From: Spirochaetia bacterium
Lineage (GTDB): Bacteria > Spirochaetota > Spirochaetia > PWKH01
Assembly (NCBI GenBank): GCA_007128345.1
Contig: SKXS01000076.1
Span: forward strand, 1-9,441
Reading direction: 5' to 3'
DNA length: 9,441 nt
The first letter of the stretch is position 1. The number at the start of each line of letters is the position of its first letter. Under the pieces are notes generated by a model. It made no database searches, had not been told where the DNA came from, and saw only the letters and a program-made list of their open reading frames with translations. Below are positions 1 to 6,246 of the stretch, piece by piece. A program made the position numbers and the translations under genes.

Positions 1-742
1 CGGCTTCCTTGCTAACCTTGAAGGAGACCTCGCGCCCAACCATCATGGAGGCCATTTTTTTTTCGGAGGTCTTTTTCACATCCACCACCCCAACGAGCTT
101 TCCCCTCCTGATGATCGAACAGCGGTCTGCAATCTCCTTGATCTCCCGAAGCTTGTGGGTAATCAGGATGATCGATTTCCCTTCCTTGATGAGCTCATGC
201 ATGATGTGCATAAGCTCATGGGTCTCCTGCGGGGTAAGCACCCCGGTGGGCTCGTCAAATATGAGTATTTCAGCCTTGCGGTAGAGCATCTTGAGGATTT
301 CTACCCGCTGCTGCATGCCTACCGAGATGCTCTCAATTTTGGCATTGGGGTCAATCTTGAGCGAGAATTTCTCCGAAAGCTTCCTGATCTCTTCTGCCGC
401 CGCCTTGCGGTTGAGGATTTGGCCGCCCTCCATACCCAGAATAATGTTCTCTGTTACCGTAAAGTTTTCCACCAGCTTGAAGTGCTGGTGGACCATGCCG
501 ATACCCAGATCATTGGCATCGTTCGGATCCGAGATGGTCACCTTCTTACCCTTGACCCTAATCTCACCGGCATCCGCATGATAGATGCCGAAGAGGATGC
601 TCATGATGGTGGATTTCCCAGCCCCGTTCTCACCCAGAAGCGCATGCACTTCCTGGGGTTTTATCTGGAGGGTGATATTGTCATTTGCAACAATTCCAGG
701 AAATTCCTTTCTGATATTGAGCATCTCAACCACATATTCCAT
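1..742 (-). CDS. Nucleoside/simple-sugar ABC transporter ATP-binding protein (partial, 3' end outside window)
   Basis: ATP-hydrolysing subunit of an importer of the BMP/PnrA-linked (NupA/RbsA-like) type, acting on the cytoplasmic face of the membrane. Reading the minus strand gives 247 codons without a stop. Visible are Walker A GENGAGKS (residues 37-44), Q-loop Q86 in MVHQH, signature SVGMQ (140-144), Walker B ILIFDEP (159-165), D-loop GVLTPQE and switch His196 in LITHKL. An MVGREV stretch lies near the window edge. Family members carry two ATPase domains in about 500 residues, so roughly the first half is present. The ATG at 742 is preceded by GGGAGG with a 10-nt gap. In-frame GTG codons upstream (about 763 and 772) lack a ribosome site. 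It follows the binding-protein gene by about 98 bp on the same strand, which supports a nucleoside substrate. Substrate is inferred from context; the ATPase identity is certain. Confidence 0.93.
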   Translation of the reverse strand, partial: MEYVVEMLNIRKEFPGIVANDNITLQIKPQEVHALLGENGAGKSTIMSILFGIYHADAGEIRVKGKKVTISDPNDANDLGIGMVHQHFKLVENFTVTENIILGMEGGQILNRKAAAEEIRKLSEKFSLKIDPNAKIESISVGMQQRVEILKMLYRKAEILIFDEPTGVLTPQETHELMHIMHELIKEGKSIILITHKLREIKEIADRCSIIRRGKLVGVVDVKKTSEKKMASMMVGREVSFKVSKEA

Positions 743-772
743 CTGTCCAATGCCTCCCGTCACCAGGTACAC

Positions 773-801
773 GGAGAGCTGTCCCTCTGAGACAGCTCTC
801 C
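773..801 (-). promoter_or_regulatory. Intercistronic stem-loop between binding-protein and ATPase genes
   Basis: Perfect 11-bp inverted repeat, GGAGAGCTGTC and GACAGCTCTCC, around a 7-nt loop, lying between the binding-protein stop codon (841) and the ATPase start (742). No T-run follows it on the minus strand, so it is not a classic intrinsic terminator. A strong stem after a binding-protein gene fits an mRNA-stabilising or partial-attenuation element that lets the binding protein be made in excess over the membrane complex. That role is inferred. Confidence 0.6.
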
Positions 802-840
802 ATATTTACATGCGTTGTGTTCGCTTGCTGACCTGCATCA

Positions 841-1914
841 CTACCGGATCAGGTTTCCACGCTCATCACTGACAACCTGTTCTCCGGTCTGTAGCTTTCT
901 GAATACCTCGGCAACTTTCGCTTCCACTTCAGCAGAGAGGTTCGGGTTTTCATCGGGAATGCCGATTCCGTAGTTCGAAGCATCAAACGTCAGGATCTGG
1001 CCGCCTGGGAAGGTTCCTTCGAGCTCTGCCTTGATCATGTCATAGGCTGAGTTACCGATCTCCTTCATGGCAGAAGTGAGAATGATCGACTTTCCTGCTG
1101 CATAGATTCCTTCATCGTACTGGTCGACATCAACACCGACAATCCATACATTCTGGCCGGTGGCAGCTCTGGCCTTTGCCTCATTGATGGCTCCCACCCC
1201 TACGCCGCCGGCTGCGGCAAAAATCGCCTTCACCCCGCGGTCGTACATGGATGCTGCAAGCTGCTGCCCTGCTGCGACGTTGTCAAAGGAGCCCTGGTAT
1301 ACGAAGTTCCTCGAATCCATGGTCATGTTGGTGCCATAATTCGCATTGGCATACGTGATGCCCTGCTGGAATCCCCAGTTGAACTTCTGCACCGGGGGAA
1401 TCTCCATGCCGCCGATAAATCCGACAGCTCCTGTCTCAAGTTCGAGTGCCGTTGCCAGACCTGCCAAGAAGCCTGACTCATGCTCAGCGTAGAAAATCGA
1501 CACGGTGTTGTCTCCCACCACCGGATTCCAGTCACCGGTATGGGGATACCCGTCAAGGAGCACAAACTTTGCCTGAGGATAGCGTTCCTGTACGATGTAG
1601 ATCGCAGTTTCAAACTTAAATCCAGGAGTTACGACCAATCGATACCCTGCATCATAGAGGTTCCCGATCTCACGAACGTACTCAGCCTCGGTCTCTCCTG
1701 CAGGCCGCAGATACCTGATGTCCAGATCGAAGTCATTGCTCGCCCGAACAATTCCTTCCCATGTCCCCTGATTGAACGATTTATCATCGATGGTTCCCGC
1801 ATCGGTTACCATTCCTACCCGCAGCCTCGCTGGGGTTTCTTCCCTTGCCCCGGCTGCAAACAACAAACCGGTCATTGATAAAAGCACTACCGCTATGACG
1901 AGCACTTTTTTCAT
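841..1914 (-). CDS. bmpA: BMP/PnrA-family nucleoside-binding protein of an ABC transporter
   Basis: Periplasmic substrate-binding protein that delivers (probably purine or other) nucleosides to the transporter whose ATPase is encoded next. The 357-residue product has a signal peptide (Lys2-Lys3, hydrophobic core about 4-19) ending in LLFAAGAREE. The mature part opens with the family's LRVGMVTDAG and the hallmark DDKSFNQ (43-49). Later come a VVTPGF segment (94-99), a GFIGGM turn (165-170), a GGVGVGAINEA ligand loop (236-246) and VDVDQY (261-266). Length is normal for the family. No lipobox cysteine is present, although many relatives such as T. pallidum PnrA/TmpC are lipoproteins. ATG codons lie at 1920 and 1914. 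GGAGG abuts the first and is 7 nt from the second, so 1914 is chosen. The salvage genes upstream support nucleosides; a riboflavin (RfuA-like) ligand is less likely but not excluded. Confidence 0.92.
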   Translation of the reverse strand: MKKVLVIAVVLLSMTGLLFAAGAREETPARLRVGMVTDAGTIDDKSFNQGTWEGIVRASNDFDLDIRYLRPAGETEAEYVREIGNLYDAGYRLVVTPGFKFETAIYIVQERYPQAKFVLLDGYPHTGDWNPVVGDNTVSIFYAEHESGFLAGLATALELETGAVGFIGGMEIPPVQKFNWGFQQGITYANANYGTNMTMDSRNFVYQGSFDNVAAGQQLAASMYDRGVKAIFAAAGGVGVGAINEAKARAATGQNVWIVGVDVDQYDEGIYAAGKSIILTSAMKEIGNSAYDMIKAELEGTFPGGQILTFDASNYGIGIPDENPNLSAEVEAKVAEVFRKLQTGEQVVSDERGNLIR

Positions 1915-1944
1915 GTACATACCTCCATACGTATTTATACGATA

Positions 1945-1974
1945 ATTCTACACTTCATCACACATTGATGTCAA
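1945..1974 (-). promoter_or_regulatory. Sigma70-type promoter for the nucleoside-binding protein
   Basis: On the minus strand, a perfect TTGACA (1969-1974) and TAGAAT (1945-1950; 5 of 6 to consensus) are separated by 18 bp. This lies in the 88-bp gap after the phosphorylase gene and ends about 30 bp before the start codon. It would give the transporter genes a transcript of their own in addition to read-through from the salvage genes. Confidence 0.6.
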
Positions 1975-2002
1975 ACTAATAAACTCCAGAGATTGTAAAT
2001 AC

Positions 2003-3307
2003 CTACTCAACAATATCCGATATCAGCTTCCCGGCACGTGGAGGCTTTTCACCGATGATCACCGCACGCTTCAGTCTATTTACAGCTTCACTGAGGCTTC
2101 CCTCGTCATTCACATAGCACTGTGCCAGCACCTCACCTTCCTGTACCTCATCGCCGAGGCGCTTTTCCATCCAGAGCCCAACCGCAGGATCTATCTGATC
2201 TTCCTTGCGTTTCCGCCCGGCCCCAATGGACACCGCAGCCATGCCGATCTCGTCAGTATGCATGAATTGGATCCACCCGTTTTTCTCAGCACAGACAGGA
2301 ACAACCCGTGAAGCCCGGGGAAGCAGGTCAGTATCCTCACAGACCTTCGGGTCTCCGCCGTGGAGCTCTATCATATGGGCAAGGGTTTCTAGAGCCTTAC
2401 CTGAATCAAGTGATTCCTTGAGCTTACGCAGCGCTTCCTCGCGGGAACTGCATACCTGTGCCATTTCCAGCAGGTGGGCTGAGAGCTCCATGATGAGGTC
2501 CTTGAGGTCTCCTTCGCGTTCTCCCCTGAGAATCTCTATGGCCTCTGCTACCTCCAGGGCATTGCCCACGGCATGGCCTAGCGGCTGGTTCATATCCGTC
2601 ACAAGCGCACGGGTCTCCCGTTTTGCCCTCCGCCCTATCTCCACCATAATATGTGCCAGCTCAAGCGCATCATCGCTGCGCTTCATGAAGGCCCCGCTTC
2701 CCCATTTTACGTCCAAGAGGATTTTGTCTCCACCCGAAGCAAGCTTCTTGCTCATGATGCTTGCGGCTATCAGCGCCATACTGTCCACCGTAGAGGTGAC
2801 ATCCCTGAGAGCGTAGAGCTTCTTGTCCGCTGGTACGAGGTCGGCGGTCTGCCCGATGATCGAGACCCCGCAGGTGTTGACGATCTTCATGAAGCTTTCC
2901 ATATCCTGGTCAACACGAAAGCCGGGAATGGACTCAAGCTTGTCCAGGGTTCCTCCGCTGAAGGAGAGTCCTCTCCCGGACATCTTGGCCACCTTGGCTC
3001 CACAGGAGGCCGCCAGCGGCCCGACAGCAATGGTCGTAGTGTCCGCCACTCCCCCTGAGCTGTGCTTATCCACCTTGATGCCCTGGATAGGTGAAAGATC
3101 GATCATCGCCCCGCTTTCAGCCATCGCAAGGGTCAGTTCGGCAGTTTCCTCCATGTTCATCCCCATGAACCAGATTGCCATGACAAGCGCGGAAGCCTGG
3201 TAGTCAGGTATCTCTTCACGGACATACCCGTCCAGGAAATACCTGATTTCTTCGTGGGAGAGGGCTTCTCCCAGCTGCTTTTTCCTGATGATTTCCGACA
3301 TTCTCAT
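2003..3307 (-). CDS. pdp: Pyrimidine-nucleoside (thymidine) phosphorylase, with an altered catalytic-loop residue
   Basis: Cytoplasmic enzyme that splits thymidine/uridine-type nucleosides with phosphate into base and (deoxy)ribose-1-phosphate. The 434 residues match the usual length. Phosphate-loop KHSSGGVAD lies at 81-89 and the family signature SGRGLSFSGGTLDKLE at 110-125. YALRDVTSTVDS (165-176), ASIMSKK (182-188), DVKWGSGAFM (199-208) and TDMNQPLGHAVGNALEV follow, and a C-terminal region typical of the family ends the protein. Oddity: the usual SGRGLGHTGGT reads SGRGLSFSGGT, so the His known to take part in catalysis (His85 in E. coli DeoA, His116 in the human enzyme) is Phe116 here. GAFM is preceded by KWGS rather than KTGS. 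The ATG at 3307 is 6 nt after GGAGG. It sits 16 bp after the kinase gene, implying one operon. Pdp versus DeoA specificity cannot be decided by eye. Confidence 0.93.
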   Translation of the reverse strand: MRMSEIIRKKQLGEALSHEEIRYFLDGYVREEIPDYQASALVMAIWFMGMNMEETAELTLAMAESGAMIDLSPIQGIKVDKHSSGGVADTTTIAVGPLAASCGAKVAKMSGRGLSFSGGTLDKLESIPGFRVDQDMESFMKIVNTCGVSIIGQTADLVPADKKLYALRDVTSTVDSMALIAASIMSKKLASGGDKILLDVKWGSGAFMKRSDDALELAHIMVEIGRRAKRETRALVTDMNQPLGHAVGNALEVAEAIEILRGEREGDLKDLIMELSAHLLEMAQVCSSREEALRKLKESLDSGKALETLAHMIELHGGDPKVCEDTDLLPRASRVVPVCAEKNGWIQFMHTDEIGMAAVSIGAGRKRKEDQIDPAVGLWMEKRLGDEVQEGEVLAQCYVNDEGSLSEAVNRLKRAVIIGEKPPRAGKLISDIVE

Positions 3308-3323
3308 AGGCTTCCTCCCTATG

Positions 3324-4481
3324 TCAGGTAAAGAGTATCCCGTTCAAAAACGGCTGATCCAAATTCACCGTCCGCTTGTTATGCTCCAGGGTCTTGCGCA
3401 TATACTCCCGGTCCAGTGAGAGCTCATCCACCAGCCTCAGCAGAAGCTCCTCGTGGATGAGGTTCTGTTCCGCGAAGAGATACATCAGCGCCCGTTCAGC
3501 GATGTTTGAGACCCGCAGGGCATTGATGCATACATGCTGGTCAGGATCTTCGGCATACCGTTCGGTGAGATGCAGCGAAAGCATTGATGTACCGATATCT
3601 TCCTTAAGCAGCCGCAGTTCTTTGATAAGACCCTGGGGTTTCCCCGATGCTGCCGCTTCTCCCAGGGGTTTAAGTGTGAAATAGGTGTACTCCTTGCCGG
3701 GAAGGTAGTGATGCTCGTCGCAGCGGGTGCAGTAATTTGGTTCCAGGGCATCCTCTTTTTTTCGGTCACCCCCCACAACGATAAGGGGATCGAAGTAGAG
3801 CGCCGGGCATTCAAGTCCGTCCACAGTGTAGTACCGGTAGGTGTAAAATGAATCCTGCAGGCATTCAGAATGCTCGCAGTACGCGGTCAGGGGTATGACA
3901 TCCGTAGCAGTTTCAAGCATGAGCCTGGCGGTGGGGTTGAAGATGTCCCTGCGGAAATTGAGTATCAAGGCAGGGAATATGAAGAGCAGCCCCCGCTGCT
4001 CGCTTGCGTGCTTGACCACGTAGACCAGCCGCTCATCGTAGAACGATGCCTCATCAATGATCCAGGTTCCCACCTCGGGATTGTCAGCCAGAATCTTTTC
4101 AAGCGCAAAGGAATCCTTGATCCAGGCAATCTGCTCCCCGCACCGTTCATATCCTCCCCGGTACGCCAGTGCGTCAGCAGGGTAATCGGGAAACCGTTGT
4201 GCATCAAGGAGCGATCTGATGAAGAACACCTTCCTTCGGTCAGCATCTCCTGTTGCGGTAATTTCACGGATCTTGTCGCTCTTACCCAGAGCAACTTTGG
4301 CATCACGCCACACACGGGCCGAGAACTCCGTCTTCCCCGAACCCATGGGACCGATAACCAGTATTCTCCTGGAGGGCCGGGTAAAATCAAAATGGATGAA
4401 TGCATGGTGCACTTCAACACTGGGAAATCCCAGGCTTTTAAGAAAGTGCTCTGTATGGGTGCTCTGTTCAATACGCTGCAT
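3324..4481 (-). CDS. tdk: Type II thymidine kinase-like protein with a long C-terminal extension
   Basis: Probably phosphorylates thymidine/deoxyuridine to the monophosphate with ATP. After about 36 N-terminal residues comes Walker A GPMGSGKT (44-51), then IIDEASFYD (141-149) with the candidate catalytic Glu144; the family normally has DEAQF. LNFRRDIF (174-181) corresponds to the DFRGEPF segment, and LTAYC (198-202) begins the lasso and zinc region. Candidate zinc ligands are C202, C207, C251 and C254, and the DPLIVVGG (231-238) strand matches the family's DPxxxVGG. The product is 385 residues against about 190-220 for ordinary Tdk. Residues about 275-385 form a charged, largely helical extension I do not recognise. 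The ATG at 4481 has no strong ribosome site (AGGG 11 nt upstream), and no in-frame ATG precedes it nearby. It lies between deoC and the phosphorylase gene, fitting thymidine salvage. Family assignment is firm; activity is inferred. Confidence 0.82.
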   Translation of the reverse strand: MQRIEQSTHTEHFLKSLGFPSVEVHHAFIHFDFTRPSRRILVIGPMGSGKTEFSARVWRDAKVALGKSDKIREITATGDADRRKVFFIRSLLDAQRFPDYPADALAYRGGYERCGEQIAWIKDSFALEKILADNPEVGTWIIDEASFYDERLVYVVKHASEQRGLLFIFPALILNFRRDIFNPTARLMLETATDVIPLTAYCEHSECLQDSFYTYRYYTVDGLECPALYFDPLIVVGGDRKKEDALEPNYCTRCDEHHYLPGKEYTYFTLKPLGEAAASGKPQGLIKELRLLKEDIGTSMLSLHLTERYAEDPDQHVCINALRVSNIAERALMYLFAEQNLIHEELLLRLVDELSLDREYMRKTLEHNKRTVNLDQPFLNGILFT

Positions 4482-4488
4482 GGGCCAT

Positions 4489-4536
4489 GATACCCTATTT
4501 TTATTCAGGTATCCATGGCACAGCTGCAGAGATACC
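4489..4536 (-). promoter_or_regulatory. Three-arm alternative hairpin in the leader of the thymidine kinase gene
   Basis: On the minus strand GGTATC (4531-4536), GATACC (4508-4513) and GGTATC (4489-4494) occur in order. The middle arm can pair with either neighbour, with loops of 17 or 13 nt. The third arm overlaps the only purine-rich stretch (AGGG) ahead of the kinase start codon, so the two folds would expose or hide it. Arms are only 6 bp, so chance is possible. Confidence 0.3.
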
Positions 4537-4541
4537 CGTGA

Positions 4542-4570
4542 TCTATACGAACTGATCGCTCAATTGTCAG
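4542..4570 (-). promoter_or_regulatory. Possible internal promoter upstream of the thymidine kinase gene
   Basis: CTGACA (4565-4570, overlapping the deoC stop codon) and TATAGA (4542-4547) are separated by 17 bp on the minus strand. The -35 matches consensus 5 of 6. The -10 matches only 4 of 6 and lacks the final T. The site lies in an 85-bp gap that is long for a tight operon. Confidence 0.25.
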
Positions 4571-5238
4571 TAATCAGCGTGAACTGGAATTCCTTTGATG
4601 ATCGCAATTCCTGCACTGGCTCCGAGCCGGGTTGCACCTGCACCAATAAAGGCTGTCGCGTCAGCAAAATTTCTCACCCCTCCTGACGCCTTCACCTGCA
4701 TGCCGGGCGACACGAGGCTGTGCATGAGTCTGACATCCTCCACTGCTGCTCCGCCTCCGGCAAACCCGGTGGAAGTCTTCACGAATTCAGCCCCGGCACG
4801 CTGGGCGGCAAGGCAGGCCTCGCGCTTCTCTGTCTCGGTAAGCAGACATGTTTCAATAATGACTTTGAGCACAGCATCGGGACATACGCTCCGCACCATT
4901 TCTATGTCATCCTGCACCAGAGACACCTCTCCATCCTTCAGCTCACCTATGGATATCACCATATCTATCTCGTGTGCACCATCGGCAATCGCCTGCTGGG
5001 CCTCAAATGCCTTTGCTTCGCTCTTTATCGCCCCTAGAGGAAAGCCCACTACCGTGCATATTTTAACGCTGGTATGAACCAGCAGGTCTGAACAAAGGGG
5101 CACCCAGACAGGATTTACGCATACCGACCAGAATCCGTACTCCATTGCTTCCCTGCAGAGCTGTACAATCTGGGATTTTCCCGCATCAGGCTTCAGCAAG
5201 GTATGGTCTATGTACGAGGCAAGCTCTTCTCTTGTCAT
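4567..5238 (-). CDS. deoC: Deoxyribose-phosphate aldolase
   Basis: Class I aldolase that cleaves 2-deoxyribose-5-phosphate to acetaldehyde and glyceraldehyde-3-phosphate, feeding the sugar of salvaged deoxynucleosides into glycolysis; cytoplasmic. The 223 residues form a complete TIM-barrel of usual length for the short bacterial type. IDHTLLKP lies at 10-17, VGFPLGA at 64-70, EIDMVI with Asp92 at 90-95 and LKVIIET at 124-130. EFVKTSTGF (151-159) holds the Schiff-base Lys154, and VKASGGVR (182-189) holds the proton-relay Lys183. The C-terminus ends in HADY; a terminal Tyr is a known feature of this enzyme (Tyr259 in E. coli). The start at 5238 is preceded by AGGAG with a 6-nt gap. It is the first gene of the minus-strand salvage cluster and divergent from the Nudix gene. 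No missing residue was seen. Confidence 0.97.
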   Translation of the reverse strand: MTREELASYIDHTLLKPDAGKSQIVQLCREAMEYGFWSVCVNPVWVPLCSDLLVHTSVKICTVVGFPLGAIKSEAKAFEAQQAIADGAHEIDMVISIGELKDGEVSLVQDDIEMVRSVCPDAVLKVIIETCLLTETEKREACLAAQRAGAEFVKTSTGFAGGGAAVEDVRLMHSLVSPGMQVKASGGVRNFADATAFIGAGATRLGASAGIAIIKGIPVHADY

Positions 5239-5258
5239 GATTCGCTCCTGTTTTGCTT

Positions 5259-6245
5259 ATGTTTCTGCCCGTTACAGTATACTCCATAACCATGGCCGCA
5301 ACAATGCTTGACCCTTATCGATTCTCCCATTACTCTCTTTCCATGGTTCTTGAACGCATCACTTCGGATATCTACTGGGTGCTCATCGGCATCCTGGTGC
5401 TCAATCTCTTCCAGAAACGGCACCACAAGCAGGCAGAAAAGAAACGCGTGGCTACCCTGGGGCTTGCCCTGCTGGTACTGCTGCTGAACGTACTTTTCGT
5501 AGTCATCCTTACCACAGGACTCCCGCATTGGAGCGCCTTGATTGCCCTGGTTATCACAGGTGCAGTCGCGTGGAGAATCAGGAAGCGGATTATGGTGTTC
5601 TCCCTGAAATGCCCATCCTGCGGAATCCGCTCTGATATCAGGACACTGCTCTTCTTTGATGACAACCTCTGTACAGACTGCCGTACGCAGCAGGAACCGG
5701 CCCGGGAGCCATCTGAGCCTGAAGTGCAGGAGGCTAAACCCCATGAAGCATCTCACGTTGACGAAATCGACTGGGACTTGTGGGAACCTGATGAGACCGC
5801 TGTGCTGTGCTACATTGTGAAGGACGACCAGGTGCTGCTCATACACAAGAAGACCGGGCTCGGCAAGGGGCTCATCAACGCACCAGGCGGAAGAATCAAC
5901 GATGATGAAACCGCCGCAGAAGCGGCAGTCCGCGAATGCCGTGAGGAGACAGGCATCATGCCGCTGGACCTGGAACATCGGGCAATTCTCAATTTTCAGT
6001 TCACCGACGGCTACTCCCTGCGGGGACACGTCTTCTTTGCCTCCGACTGCTCCGGTGATATGCAGCAGACCGCTGAAGCGGACCCGTTCTGGATTCCCGT
6101 CAGCGAGATCCCCTATGATCAGATGTGGGAAGACGACCGTCACTGGCTGCCCCGGGCCTTGGACGGGACATTTATCATTGGCAAGTTCATATTTGACGGT
6201 GAGACCATGGTAAGTAAATCCCTCGCTGAAGGGATGGAGGTCTGA
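5259..6245 (+). CDS. Membrane-anchored MTH1-like Nudix hydrolase with zinc-ribbon-like knuckle
   Basis: Numbered from ATG 5259 (328 residues). Hydrophobic segments lie at about 35-52, 65-86 and 90-106, the first two separated by a basic stretch (QKRHHKQAEKKR). Then come CPSCG (118-122) and CTDC (138-141), a possible zinc knuckle, and an acidic/proline linker to about residue 178. The C-terminal half is a Nudix domain: a KKTGLGKGLINAPGG lead-in and a complete Nudix box (211-233; Gly211, Glu217, Arg225-Glu226, Glu229-Glu230, Gly232). Its end, with PYDQMWEDDRHWLP and GKFIFDG, closely resembles human MTH1 (PFDKMWPDDSYWFP). A role cleaving oxidised or other modified (d)NTPs at the inner membrane face is inferred. 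The start is uncertain: TTG 5253, ATG 5259 and ATG 5292 all lack a ribosome site. It is followed after 1 bp by another zinc-ribbon membrane gene. Confidence 0.85.
   Translation: MFLPVTVYSITMAATMLDPYRFSHYSLSMVLERITSDIYWVLIGILVLNLFQKRHHKQAEKKRVATLGLALLVLLLNVLFVVILTTGLPHWSALIALVITGAVAWRIRKRIMVFSLKCPSCGIRSDIRTLLFFDDNLCTDCRTQQEPAREPSEPEVQEAKPHEASHVDEIDWDLWEPDETAVLCYIVKDDQVLLIHKKTGLGKGLINAPGGRINDDETAAEAAVRECREETGIMPLDLEHRAILNFQFTDGYSLRGHVFFASDCSGDMQQTAEADPFWIPVSEIPYDQMWEDDRHWLPRALDGTFIIGKFIFDGETMVSKSLAEGMEV
5276..5304 (-). promoter_or_regulatory. Candidate deoC promoter with a palindromic -10 in the divergent intergenic region
   Basis: On the minus strand TTGTTG (5299-5304) and TATACT (5276-5281) are 17 bp apart, giving a leader of about 30 nt before deoC. 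The -10 lies in the palindrome AGTATACT (5276-5283), so TATACT is also present on the plus strand (5278-5283), with a weak TTGCTT 19 bp upstream at 5253-5258. A plus-strand start there would fall near ATG 5292 of the Nudix gene. The -35 boxes are poor matches. Confidence 0.35.
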
Positions 6246-6246
6246 A

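Noticed and set aside
155..790. 211-codon open frame on the plus strand
   Set aside because: It lies opposite the ABC ATPase, whose minus-strand frame shows all ATPase motifs; its own translation has no recognisable motif.
1837..1914. Lipoprotein signal on the binding protein
   Set aside because: Relatives are lipoproteins, but no cysteine occurs in the first 60 residues here.
2205..3203. Three open frames on the plus strand (2205-2816, 2651-3058, 2823-3203)
   Set aside because: They are antisense to the nucleoside phosphorylase and overlap one another; the Ser/Arg-rich, low-complexity translations are typical of shadows.
3870..4490. 206-codon open frame on the plus strand
   Set aside because: Antisense to the thymidine kinase gene; no ribosome site or motif supports it.
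5235..6143. 302-codon open frame on the minus strand
   Set aside because: It is antisense to the Nudix gene, which has a perfect Nudix box and MTH1-like end, and it has no motif of its own. Its end merely abuts the deoC start.
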